Origin: Bin80 sp964291275 | GTDB lineage: Bacteria; Bacteroidota; Rhodothermia; Rhodothermales; Bin80 | Assembly: GCA_964291275.2 (NCBI GenBank) | Contig: OZ219799.1 | Location: 2,170,001 to 2,234,000, forward strand | DNA: 64,000 bases | Direction of reading: 5' to 3' | Part shown: piece by piece, positions 25,944 through 34,100 of the stretch | Layout: the number at the start of each line of letters is the position of its first letter | How positions within the stretch are numbered: the stretch's first letter is position 1 | Program-made: the position numbers and the translations under genes | The notes under the pieces: generated by a model | The model's input: only the letters and a program-made list of their open reading frames with translations | The model's database searches: none | Told to the model about the DNA's origin: nothing

Positions 25944-27053
25944 ATGTCAGCCGCGCTCGACCAGTCTGAACATCTGCGATATGCACGACAGATCGCCTTG
26001 GAGAAGGTTGGGGTTACAGGGCAGGAAAAACTCAAAGCCTCCTCTGTTCTTATCGTTGGTGTAGGTGGACTGGGGTCATCATTGTCCTTGTACCTCACTG
26101 CTGCGGGTGTTGGGCATCTGGGGCTTGTTGATTTTGACGTCGTGTCAAAAAGTAATCTTCACCGGCAAATCCTGCACACAGATGAATTCCTAGAAACATC
26201 TAAACTTGATTCGGCCCTTACTACCCTAGAAGCCCGTAACCCTCACATTAGAATAACCAGGCACAATGTTCGTCTGCAAAAAGAGAACGCGATGGATATT
26301 CTTCGAGGCTACGATATAGTTGCTGATTGTTCAGACAATTTTGCTACCCGTTACCTCGTAAATGATGCCTGCGTACTACTGGGGATCCCCAATGTGTACG
26401 GAAATGTCTATCAATTTGAGGGGCAGGTGACCGTTCTGTGTCACGCAAATGGCCCATGCTACCGTTGCCTCCATCCCACTCCACCCCCTGCCGGACTCGT
26501 ACCTACCTGCGCGGAAAGTGGAGTACTCGGCGTACTTCCCGGGCTGATCGGTACACTCCAAGCGAACGAGGTTCTAAAACTGCTTCTTAACATCGGCCAG
26601 CCACTCATTGGACATATGACGCTGATCAACGCTTTAGATTCAGAATGGAAAAAACTAACTTTCCCAAAAAATGATGACTGTCACCTCTGTGGAAAATCCC
26701 CAACAATCAATGTCCTCATTGACTATGAGGAATTGTGTGGAACAACACCCCACATCAGTGCAGCAGAACTGAGCACACTGAAGAATAGCCGCACTCCTTT
26801 CTTTCTTCTTGACGTCCGGAGAACTGATGAGGCTGCAGCTACTAGCATGGGAGCCAACCAGCAAATATCGGTTGAGACACTCCCCGATAGGCTGTCAGAA
26901 ATCAAAGCAACCTCCGACGAGCGTATCGTCGTACATTGCCAAACAGGCCTTCGGTCCAGACGTGCTGTACAAATACTACACAACGCCGGGTATCCTCGCG
27001 CAGTGAGCCTGGATGGTGGTATTCTGGCTTGGATGGAGTTGCAGGATATCTAA
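25944..27053 (+). CDS. MoeB/ThiF-type adenylyltransferase fused to a rhodanese domain
   Basis: The 369-residue protein has an E1-like adenylylation domain with the ATP-binding loop GVGGLG at 39-44, then DFDVVSKSNLHRQ and the DCSDNFATRYLVND core. Two cysteine pairs, CYRC and CHLC, would bind structural zinc. The last 110 residues form a rhodanese domain with active-site Cys332 in HCQTGLRSR. Such fusions adenylate and sulfurate the C-terminus of a ubiquitin-like sulfur carrier for thiamine, molybdopterin or tRNA thiolation. No sulfur-carrier gene is adjacent. ATG 25944 is preferred over an upstream TTG at 25920. Confidence 0.92.
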   Translation: MSAALDQSEHLRYARQIALEKVGVTGQEKLKASSVLIVGVGGLGSSLSLYLTAAGVGHLGLVDFDVVSKSNLHRQILHTDEFLETSKLDSALTTLEARNPHIRITRHNVRLQKENAMDILRGYDIVADCSDNFATRYLVNDACVLLGIPNVYGNVYQFEGQVTVLCHANGPCYRCLHPTPPPAGLVPTCAESGVLGVLPGLIGTLQANEVLKLLLNIGQPLIGHMTLINALDSEWKKLTFPKNDDCHLCGKSPTINVLIDYEELCGTTPHISAAELSTLKNSRTPFFLLDVRRTDEAAATSMGANQQISVETLPDRLSEIKATSDERIVVHCQTGLRSRRAVQILHNAGYPRAVSLDGGILAWMELQDI

Positions 27054-27332
27054 TCTGCAAGTGGTGAAGGTCGTGCTTGTCAGCAAATTAACATATCCTT
27101 GTTGTTCGGCTTGCCAAGTTGATGACTCCAAGGCCAATTCCACCGTTCTTTCCCTCCTGAGCGGCCGATTTCAGTTTCTTACCCGTTCTGGGAAAATGCA
27201 GTGTGGTACCAAAATTAGGCTATTTTCTGACAGACGCTAGATCGCCCCCACGATAAAAGATGACATACCAGTTGTTCCACGAGTATCTTGTGCTTGCTTC
27301 GAAAACTTACACTGCTTTTGTCAAATAAGATC

Positions 27333-28781
27333 ATGCAGCGTCTACTAACTGCCACCACTTCGATAATTGCTTTCCTGATACTTAGCGTACAGCTGTCCGG
27401 TTATCAACCTGCAGATACCCCATCGAATGTTACGATTAACACATCACTTTCTGAACATATCTCCAAGCGGACAGAATATGATCGCCCGCCAAACTTTATA
27501 GTGATACTGGCAGACGATCTTGGTTACGGTGATTTGGGATCCTATGGTCAAAAGAAAATTCACACACCTCGCCTTGACCAAATGGCTGCGGAGGGAATGC
27601 GATTCACAAGCTTTTATGCAGGACACACGGTCTGTGCGCCATCCCGCATTGCTCTCCTGACAGGTGTAGACATGGCACATTCACGTACACGTTCCAATGC
27701 CGGCCCCGGGCTTCAGGAAACAGACGTAACCGTAGCTGAAGTACTCAAGGAAGCAGATTACGCCACGGGCATCTTCGGAAAATGGGGATTTGGAACGCCA
27801 GAAAACGGTGCACCGGACCGGCAGGGTTTCGATGAATTTCTGGGATACCTAGGGCACGTTCACGCACATTCATACTATACAGACCACCTGTTTGGCATCC
27901 AGAACGGCAAAACAGAGCGAGTACCTGTTGATACGACGCAGTATACACCGGATCTGTTTACTGAAGCGGGCCTAGACTTCATTACTCGTCACAAAGATCG
28001 TCCATTCCTATTATATCTCCCGTACCCACTGGTGCATGCGGAGCTTCTGGTACCGTCAGAGTCCATGAGCCCCTATCAGGATAGCACCGGTCGCAGCCTC
28101 CTAATGCCGGAAAAACCATTTCCCTGCTGTGGTGTCATTGGTACCTATCGTGGACAGGAGCAACCCCATGCGGCATTTGCGGGTATGGTTTCCAGACTTG
28201 ATCGAGATGTTGGTCGGATACTGGATCATCTCCGCAACCTTAAACTAAGTGACAACACGATCGTGTTGTTCACCAGCGACAATGGCCCCCATGTTGAAGG
28301 TGGTGCCGACCCTGGTTTCTTTGAAAGCAACGGCCCACTGCGTGGGCTAAAACGTGATCTGTACGAGGGCGGTATCCGGGTACCTGCAATTGCCTGGGGA
28401 CCTGGGATCATACCGGAAGGCATCGTGAGCAACCATCCCTGGGGAAGCTGGGATCTCCCTGCTACCCTTGCGGATTTCGCAGATACACCCGCACCACCCA
28501 CCAACGGGCTTTCGATGCAAAATTTGCTGCGCGACGACGGACCGGTAACGCAGCATGAGTATTTTTACTGGGAATTCAATAACCGTTGGGGTGGGCATTA
28601 TGTGCAGGCCATCCGCCAGGACGATTGGAAACTCCTACGTTTTATTGAGTCGGAACGGACCTGGATTGAACTGTACAACTTGCGTACAGACATTGGCGAA
28701 TTCAATAACCTTGCCGCACACTATCCAGAGATAACACTGAGATTGAGTAACTTGATAGACAAAGTTCGTGTGGATCTATGA
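27333..28781 (+). CDS. Exported sulfatase (formylglycine-dependent)
   Basis: The 482-residue protein has a signal sequence (residues 4-22 hydrophobic) and the alkaline-phosphatase-like sulfatase fold. NFIVILADDLGYGDLG holds the first calcium ligands, and the sulfatase signature C-x-P-S-R is in VCAPSRIALLTG with Cys101 as the predicted formylglycine. FTSDNGPHVEGG supplies the second metal-binding segment. The type-I motif needs an FGE-type maturase, which is not in this window. It would remove sulfate esters from glycans or steroids outside the cytoplasm. ATG 27333 places the signal peptide at the N-terminus; an upstream start at 27288 is less likely. It stands 280 bases after the ThiF-rhodanese gene. 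Confidence 0.93.
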   Translation: MQRLLTATTSIIAFLILSVQLSGYQPADTPSNVTINTSLSEHISKRTEYDRPPNFIVILADDLGYGDLGSYGQKKIHTPRLDQMAAEGMRFTSFYAGHTVCAPSRIALLTGVDMAHSRTRSNAGPGLQETDVTVAEVLKEADYATGIFGKWGFGTPENGAPDRQGFDEFLGYLGHVHAHSYYTDHLFGIQNGKTERVPVDTTQYTPDLFTEAGLDFITRHKDRPFLLYLPYPLVHAELLVPSESMSPYQDSTGRSLLMPEKPFPCCGVIGTYRGQEQPHAAFAGMVSRLDRDVGRILDHLRNLKLSDNTIVLFTSDNGPHVEGGADPGFFESNGPLRGLKRDLYEGGIRVPAIAWGPGIIPEGIVSNHPWGSWDLPATLADFADTPAPPTNGLSMQNLLRDDGPVTQHEYFYWEFNNRWGGHYVQAIRQDDWKLLRFIESERTWIELYNLRTDIGEFNNLAAHYPEITLRLSNLIDKVRVDL

Positions 28782-29156
28782 TGCCGTGGGAGACAATCAT
28801 CAGAAAAGATTGGTGATTTTTGCGTAGGGCTCAGCTGCCTCCAAAACGTTGAACCAAGCAAGGCACAGCTGCAGGACCCGTGTACCCTATAGCAGCTATC
28901 CCTCTTCTGCATATGACAGGCGATGTTCCGTCGATATAGCGAATATCTTCGACAGTTGAAGGGAGATGTGCAAGGGTCAACACGGCGTGTTGTCTGCGGC
29001 GTTCCACCTCACATGTATGGGCTGCCTCCATCGCTCCCAGTTGCAAACGCTCCAAGATGCGACTTGGTCTGGACTCGTGGGGCTTGACGATAGCGGCGAA
29101 CCAGCGGTGCCGTTGATTCGTGGAACGCCATCGTTCTGAATTTTATAACAGAAGTA
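28782..29156. other. Intergenic stretch with unrecognised coding-like texture on the minus strand
   Basis: Just after the sulfatase stop, AATCATC...GGTGATTTTT (28795-28820) could be a weak terminator. The rest has no intact recognised gene. On the minus strand, frames such as 29055-28831 read like protein (for example VEDIRYIDGTSPV and RRGIAAIGYTGPAAVP), with apparent frame changes upstream near 29050-29170. This looks like a decayed gene 3' end, but I cannot name the family. Confidence 0.3.
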
Positions 29157-29444
29157 ATGCGCTTCGGGCAAGGTCCAATAAATGCTGGCATTTTACATAA
29201 AGAATTCTTTCTTACATGTGAGCTCCTGAATTCTGAGAAATATAAACTGTCAGAGTTAGAAGGATATTGGATCACCTCCCTCTGTAGCAGTGGTTATGAA
29301 CTCCGCTTGTTTTCTAAAAAAGGAATCGCAAGTATTTCAGATGAAATTAAAGAGAAAGCCAACTCCTTTTATAAAAAAGCACGTGAAGAAGCTGAAAAGA
29401 TGGTCAAGGAGGGACATCCTTATTGGTCAAAACCTAGTCAATAG
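29157..29444 (+). CDS. Small hypothetical protein (95 residues)
   Basis: This AT-rich frame starts at ATG 29157 and encodes a soluble, probably alpha/beta protein with a charged C-terminal helix (EKANSFYKKAREEAEKMVK). No family is recognised, there is no signal peptide or membrane segment, and the ribosome binding site is weak. Its amino-acid composition and helix pattern look like a real gene rather than chance, and its base composition differs from the sulfatase upstream, fitting an accessory island. Partner and role are unknown. Confidence 0.45.
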   Translation: MRFGQGPINAGILHKEFFLTCELLNSEKYKLSELEGYWITSLCSSGYELRLFSKKGIASISDEIKEKANSFYKKAREEAEKMVKEGHPYWSKPSQ

Positions 29445-29494
29445 CAGGACTGATTCGGTCAGGCGGAGTAACACATAAACAGCCCTACAACAAA

Positions 29495-29719
29495 ATGGAA
29501 ATAGATCTAGATATCGTGGTGAAGAATAAAATCCGGGATGCCGAAACCCTGCTTGCCCATGCCCTGGTCTCCTTGGAGAATGATAAGATTCCGCGGGGGA
29601 TTTGTGAGGTCAAGAAAGCACGGGAGATACTGGATAAGCTATTGAAGGAGTACTCTGAAGAACAGACTAGGCGGCGGCAGACTAAACGTGATGCGGGGGA
29701 TTGGACTATGGATCAATGA
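29495..29719 (+). CDS. Small helical hypothetical protein (74 residues)
   Basis: The protein is almost entirely charged amphipathic helix, with DAETLLAHALVSLENDKIP and EVKKAREILDKLLKEY forming a likely two-helix hairpin before a basic tail. It lacks membrane or export signals and any known motif. It follows the preceding 95-residue ORF by 50 bases and may share its transcript. A regulatory or adaptor role is possible, but nothing in the sequence decides it. Confidence 0.45.
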   Translation: MEIDLDIVVKNKIRDAETLLAHALVSLENDKIPRGICEVKKAREILDKLLKEYSEEQTRRRQTKRDAGDWTMDQ

Positions 29720-30398
29720 AGTTCTGGATCGCGAGGCGCGTTGAGGGCGGGCAGGGCACATGAAAACAGACACAGAATTACGGCGCTGAATATGTGAAAT
29801 CTGTATGTCCGGGGGTCGCGGATGTTACATAAAACCCATTATGTTGCATGCCCTGCCGCGGATCAGCCCCGATCCGGCCGTTTCAGCGCCGATCGTCGAT
29901 TTTGTTATATATCCGGACATTTTGTCAGCCATTTTCCGGAACCGACAGTACCCCGAATCTGTCCAAAACCGGACCATAAACAGACCCCTGCCATGACCAT
30001 GTGGAGGTCCTGGGCCGAAGTGTTACCTCGTGGAGTAGGCTCCGGAGTAGAAAAATTTTGAGAATTCATGGAATGTGATATAAGTTGAAAATGTTATATC
30101 ACGCTCCCTTTAACCAACTAACTTCTACGCATCCCCTCCGCCGTTTGGCAAAGTCGGATCTTTTTCTTATTATGTCGCTCCTTCTAACTAGTGCTTGCCA
30201 GAAAATGATTTTGGTCGTGGGATTATACGATGAATCCGGGTATTTGGGGGCAGATTTGATCATTTTGGGTGGATTTGGTCAGGATTTAGCGTGTATTTGG
30301 GGCTCTGATCGCATAGGCGTCGTCTGAGCGGGAGGATGAATGAATTTGCGAATCTGGCGGCAATTTTGGGGTAAGAGGTCTGATTTGGGCGTTTAAGC
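29720..30398. other. Gene-free stretch upstream of a transposase fragment
   Basis: I find no supported gene here. The stretch holds an inverted repeat at 30075-30102 and, from about 30230, the probable left part of the ISNCY-type element whose transposase fragment follows. A degenerate internal palindromic texture around 29825-29850 (ACATAAAACCCATTATGTTG) hints at another IS end, but I see no matching partner. Confidence 0.4.
30075..30102. repeat. 9-bp inverted repeat with 10-bp spacer
   Basis: GTGATATAA (30075-30083) is perfectly complementary to TTATATCAC (30094-30102). It could be an operator, a small hairpin or part of an IS end. It is AT-rich and no T-run follows, so a terminator is unlikely. 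Confidence 0.45.
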
Positions 30399-30722
30399 GT
30401 GTACATTCGCCCCTTTGTTGCCATGCGAGTAGTAATGGAAGCCCAACGCGCGTTTGGGCAGGTTCCGATTGAAGAGATTGAGCTTGCCCCCCGAAGCCGG
30501 GATGACATTCCGGCGGTATTGCGTGGTTTGCGTTCGATATACAAGAATGCAAAGACGCGAGCGAAGATTTTCGAGCTTTTGGAAGGGGGTGTGGCTTCGG
30601 GAGTCAGTCACAAATTGGGGCGCCGGGGGATGGATCTGTGGAGGATTTTCGTTCTGGGGATGCTGAAGCAGGCCCTGAATTGCGATTATGATCGACTGAC
30701 GCATATGGCGAACAACGACTAA
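30399..30722 (+). pseudogene. N-terminal fragment of an ISNCY-type transposase
   Basis: About 100 residues match the N-terminus of a family of large ISNCY-type transposases: FGQVPIEEIELAPRSRDDIP, LRGLRSIYKNAKTRAKIFELLE and GRRGMDLWRIFVLGMLKQAL, then DYDRLTHMANN. In intact members the chain continues for several hundred more residues with the DDE core; here it ends immediately after MANND. No core or right inverted repeat follows. The break point is 17 bases before the start of the cysteine-rich peptide gene, so the cassette downstream abuts a mobile-element scar. Family assignment is from recall of the conserved N-terminal blocks. Confidence 0.7.
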
Positions 30723-30739
30723 CTAATCACACGTATTTC

Positions 30740-31060
30740 ATGACTACAATCACAAGCGCCAAGAACATCCTCGCCCGTTCTGTTTTCCTGCTGTCTGCGG
30801 TATTGGGCGGCTGGACCGCAAGTGCCCTCCTCTCTGCTCCGATCACCGCGGTTGAGCACGCTATGATGCGTGGATGCGAAAATAATACATGTCAAGAAAT
30901 AGTAATTGATCTTACTGATCCTGAGACAGGCATCACTGAAACTACTCACACCGGTAAAGAGGTTTGCGATTACGATGAAGGTTCAGACAAGAAATGCAGT
31001 GTGACAAGCGGAGGGTGCGAAGACGGTGGCTGTTGTCCGTGGTGGAAGTTTTGGTGTTAA
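30740..31060 (+). CDS. Exported eight-cysteine small protein (NVEALA-like peptide candidate)
   Basis: The 106-residue product has a hydrophobic export segment at about residues 14-33 (SVFLLSAVLGGW and onward). The mature part contains eight cysteines at 46, 51, 76, 86, 93, 98, 99 and 106. The tail GGCEDGGCCPWWKFWC is strikingly cysteine- and tryptophan-rich. The post-signal motif ITAVEHAMM recalls the NVEALA motif of small Bacteroidota secreted peptides that also sit beside beta-propeller genes; this likeness is inference. It begins a cassette with a beta-propeller lipoprotein 24 bases downstream and a thioredoxin-like protein after that. The even cysteine count suggests disulfides or metal binding. 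Function is unknown. Confidence 0.65.
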   Translation: MTTITSAKNILARSVFLLSAVLGGWTASALLSAPITAVEHAMMRGCENNTCQEIVIDLTDPETGITETTHTGKEVCDYDEGSDKKCSVTSGGCEDGGCCPWWKFWC

Positions 31061-31084
31061 GGCTAACTTTTTTCCATTAGTACC

Positions 31085-32224
31085 ATGAGAACGCATAGCA
31101 TTGCTCAGTTTGTCCCGTTCTTGCTTGTGCTATTGAACGTTGGTGCATTCTTGATTGTGTCAGAAGTACTGGCTTGCTCCATCCAGAAGCGAGTGCATCC
31201 GACCAGCGACAATATCCCAGTGATTACGGATCCTGATTTCGTCCTTAAGCCTCCTGGTGATATCCTTGATAGAGGCACAAATTTTTACTCCTCCCTTGCG
31301 CTGACCGACACGGTCATTATTGGAGTTGCCGAGGGTGAACGGTATGAGATGCTTGGAAGAGTAGAGGACATAGAAATAGATGGCGATGGACGCATATTTA
31401 TTGTGGATCGTGAGCTCGGCGAGGTATTGTTCTACAGTTCTGATGGCTCATACCTTGGTTTCTTCGGTGGTCAAGGTGAAGGCCCGGGGGAGTTTAATCA
31501 ACCCCGTGAGCTAGCGCTCTTTGAGTCTGGCAGAAAAGCTGTGGTATTCTCGAAAGGGCGCGTACAGGTGTTTGAACGTCAGGAGAACGGCCAATTTCTC
31601 TACCGGAACGGTTTTACGTCTATTGGTACCCAAGGATGTGTAATGAATGATCACATCTATGTCCTGAGACATTACCTTGGCAGACCTGGGAACATTCAAA
31701 AGCTCACAATGGAAGGGGAACGGGTTACCTCGTTCGGATACACGTATAAGTCAAAAAACAAGTTCGTAACTCGTAGTCTATCAACGGGAAGTGGGAGCAG
31801 GATCGCATGCAGCGAGCGGCATGGTGTAGTAGGTATGATCGTAGGCCGGATACCGGTCTTGCACGGATACTCAGAGGACGGTGAGTTATTATGGCGGGTA
31901 AAGTTTGAAGATACAAAGTTTGCTCCGGTTGAAGAAAAGAATGGAGGCCGTACGCTTTTCTATAAGAATTCCTCCAAAGGAGACGCGTTTGGTACAAGGT
32001 TATTTGTTGATGGGGATGGGGAATATTTTAATCTCACGTATGTTGTAAACGCTGGCCCTGAGAAGTCGACTCCAGTGCATTATTATCGGGTTAATGCGCA
32101 GACCGGGTATGGTCATTATGTGGGTCATGCGCCGGCTTTTCGTGCTAGACACCGCGACTATGTTATCCAGTCTTTTAATTCCCCGTATCCCCTCTTGCGT
32201 ATATTTCATTTTGATGGGGAATAG
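31085..32224 (+). CDS. 6-bladed beta-propeller lipoprotein
   Basis: The 379-residue protein starts with a hydrophobic segment ending VLAC, with Cys31 as a probable lipidation site. The body shows propeller repeats: VEDIEIDGDGRIFIVDRELGEVLFY, then SSDGSYLGFFGGQGEGPGEF and NQPRELALFESG are the classic NHL/6-bladed pattern of this family in Bacteroidota. The last strands end LLRIFHFDG. The family probably binds ligands or partner proteins at the cell surface. It lies between an eight-cysteine exported peptide and a thioredoxin-like protein, with gaps of 24 bases on each side, implying one operon and a common process. Confidence 0.85.
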   Translation: MRTHSIAQFVPFLLVLLNVGAFLIVSEVLACSIQKRVHPTSDNIPVITDPDFVLKPPGDILDRGTNFYSSLALTDTVIIGVAEGERYEMLGRVEDIEIDGDGRIFIVDRELGEVLFYSSDGSYLGFFGGQGEGPGEFNQPRELALFESGRKAVVFSKGRVQVFERQENGQFLYRNGFTSIGTQGCVMNDHIYVLRHYLGRPGNIQKLTMEGERVTSFGYTYKSKNKFVTRSLSTGSGSRIACSERHGVVGMIVGRIPVLHGYSEDGELLWRVKFEDTKFAPVEEKNGGRTLFYKNSSKGDAFGTRLFVDGDGEYFNLTYVVNAGPEKSTPVHYYRVNAQTGYGHYVGHAPAFRARHRDYVIQSFNSPYPLLRIFHFDGE

Positions 32225-32248
32225 GTCCGTCATCGATTCGGAGTGGAT

Positions 32249-32848
32249 ATGAGTAATCGTCGGTTGCTTTTGTGGGCACTCGTTCTGTTTGTCGCCACAC
32301 TGGCACTGGGTGTTACCCGCCTGATTCCTGTGGCGGGGGTCAGTTTTACGTGGAATCAATCTCGCATAGGAGGGGGGGCATCGTATGTGCCAGCAGCCAG
32401 GATACAGGAGGACCGGGAATTGGTGCTGGTATATATTGGATCGCGATTTTGTGATGCCTCAAATGATCCGGCACTTCCTGGACTGGTTGAAGAACTGAAA
32501 GATGAACTATTACGACGGTCGGTTGATTTGAATATTGGCTTTTCGGTTGTGGGGGTAGGTGTTGACTGGTTGCCAATTGATGGATGGAAGCATTTGGGCA
32601 AGTATGGGGCATTTGATGAGCTTATCGTGGGACGTAGGTGGCACAACATTGGGGCACTCCATTTTGTCGAGGAGGGGATTGTTGGGCCCCGGGTCACTCC
32701 GCAGGTATTGGTATACGAGCGTCGAAAGCGTGTCGGTGGGGACATGGACACGAACGCCGGGGAGAATGTAATGCTTGCCCGCAAGTTGGGTATAAGCGAG
32801 ATACGGAACTGGGTTGACAGAGAAGCTCCCATACCCAATCTGCAGTAG
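32249..32848 (+). CDS. Membrane-anchored thioredoxin-like protein with a CxxS site
   Basis: The 199-residue product has an N-terminal membrane anchor (residues 6-31). The rest resembles a thioredoxin fold: ELVLVYIGSRFCDAS has the strand-then-cysteine layout with Cys68 as the only cysteine in a C-x-x-S motif, and the later VTPQVLVYERRKRVGG fits the cis-proline loop and following strand. A lone cysteine suits a monothiol disulfide isomerase or a mixed-disulfide trapping role rather than a reductase. The ATG at 32249 has GGAG five bases upstream. Lying next to an exported eight-cysteine peptide gene, it may help fold or attach that peptide. The fold call is inference. Confidence 0.6.
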   Translation: MSNRRLLLWALVLFVATLALGVTRLIPVAGVSFTWNQSRIGGGASYVPAARIQEDRELVLVYIGSRFCDASNDPALPGLVEELKDELLRRSVDLNIGFSVVGVGVDWLPIDGWKHLGKYGAFDELIVGRRWHNIGALHFVEEGIVGPRVTPQVLVYERRKRVGGDMDTNAGENVMLARKLGISEIRNWVDREAPIPNLQ

Positions 32849-32967
32849 TCCAGCCTCCGCGCCCGTTTTTCATTAGATCTATATCGAGCAGGATATCAGG
32901 GACCACGAGTTCCAGATTTCCGCGTGCCCGTACCCCTACACCTCGCGCATTGACGGGAGGGGAAGTA

Positions 32968-33186
32968 TCAGCGATATTCATCATCCGAAAACAGCTCTCC
33001 TTGGACGAAGCGATCGTCCTCGGTGGTGTTCTCCGTTGTCTGATTCCGGGGTGGCGTGGCGCGGGGCACTTTCACCGCCCCGCGCCCCAGCTCCAGCGCC
33101 TTTCCGGCAAGTGCCAAGCGCATGAGCCGGGATTTTGTCAAGCCAGTCACTTCTGCCAGGTTTGACAACGCCCAAAGATGCTGCAA
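32968..33186 (-). CDS. Possible small DNA-binding protein (72 residues)
   Basis: The minus-strand frame encodes a segment LAEVTGLTKSRLMRLALAGKALEL, which has the helix pattern of ribbon-helix-helix or helix-turn-helix proteins of plasmid or island origin. An acidic, disordered tail follows. There is no clear ribosome binding site, and it may be the surviving end of a larger gene. Similar short regulators accompany mobile DNA, which fits this island. It is not recognised as a named family. Confidence 0.35.
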   Translation of the reverse strand: MQHLWALSNLAEVTGLTKSRLMRLALAGKALELGRGAVKVPRATPPRNQTTENTTEDDRFVQGELFSDDEYR

Positions 33187-33914
33187 TGGTTTCTATAGTT
33201 TTGTTGAATTTTGCAATATTCTGGTTACAGAATACAACTTGATATGTTAGGTTACATTCATTTGACATATTCTGATGGTCTGACTCATTATCTATTGAAC
33301 GGGGGAATAGGCGGCACATCCAAGATTTTAGTGGATGTTAATAATACAGGAGGAACGAACGCAGAGAATTGCCGGATGCTTTGTCGGGAGGAAAATCAAA
33401 GAAGTCATCGAAATAAAGCTCTCACTGAACACTGGGGATGCTCCAATATTAGATCTTATAGTAGGACTATCCCCTGAACACTTTAGATGAGTAAAGGAAT
33501 ACTCGGCGAAATGAGTGTTGCTGGTGTGGAGGACAGAAAGTCCGAGAGGGCTACCAAATAAATCAAGATGAGGAGGGGAGTGTTTGTATCCAGCCTAAGC
33601 CCCTGTATCTTATACACGATGCTTAACTGAGTTCAATATTGGAGGGATTGGTGAAGTTGAAGATTGGAGGCACAGTGTGAATGTGGGAGGTATCCGGGGA
33701 CATTGGACCATGCAGGACGGCAACATCAATCTGAAGAAACGGGTAATTTCGACTCAATTTGCAAGATCTAGGAAATCAAAACGGTTAGTAGAGGGTAAGA
33801 AGATTGAAAATATTAGATTTGTGTTCCATTTCGTTTCCGACCGCATGAAGTCTTTTTGCAAGAATCTCGGTAGAGCCCGTGAATTCGACTTGAACTCAGC
33901 TAGAAAACAAACGC
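33187..33914. other. AT-rich gene-free stretch
   Basis: Roughly 700 bases with short frames only. The longest (33677-33946, plus) is basic and patternless, and I judge it spurious. No RNA gene, clear repeat or IS end could be supported. Its base composition is close to that of the interrupted AAA gene that follows, so it may belong to the same imported block and hold its promoter. Confidence 0.4.
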
Positions 33915-34100
33915 ATGACCGAGATAAAGGGAAAAATTCTCAATGATTTATTCTTGCGCCTTGAAGAGTCAGAGGACATATCAAGCGAAGTAATTGAAGA
34001 ACTGCAAAGACTATTGCTGGCCGAAGGAAATCCGACTGCAGAGGCCTTGGTTAAAGCCTTCGAAATGCAAATTAATCAATTGGGGCATGGTCAAACTTGA
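33915..34100 (+). CDS. Small acidic helical protein coupled to the AAA ATPase gene
   Basis: The 61-residue protein begins MTEIKGKILNDLFLRLEESE and consists of two or three predicted helices with no cysteine or export signal. Its 3' end overlaps the AAA gene start (34087) by 14 bases, the arrangement of translationally coupled partners. This is the best reason to believe it is real. It could be a regulatory or stabilising subunit of the ATPase. No family is recognised. Confidence 0.5.
   Translation: MTEIKGKILNDLFLRLEESEDISSEVIEELQRLLLAEGNPTAEALVKAFEMQINQLGHGQT

Noticed and set aside
33520..33580. GAGGACAGAAAGTCCGAGAG resembling the RNase P RNA core
   Set aside because: The flanking P-helices and the conserved 3' ACAGAAACCGG-like segment are missing, so the match is too short to support an RNA gene.
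33677..33946. 89-codon plus-strand frame before the small ATPase partner
   Set aside because: Very basic, without a start signal or domain pattern, and it overlaps the better-supported small gene in another frame.
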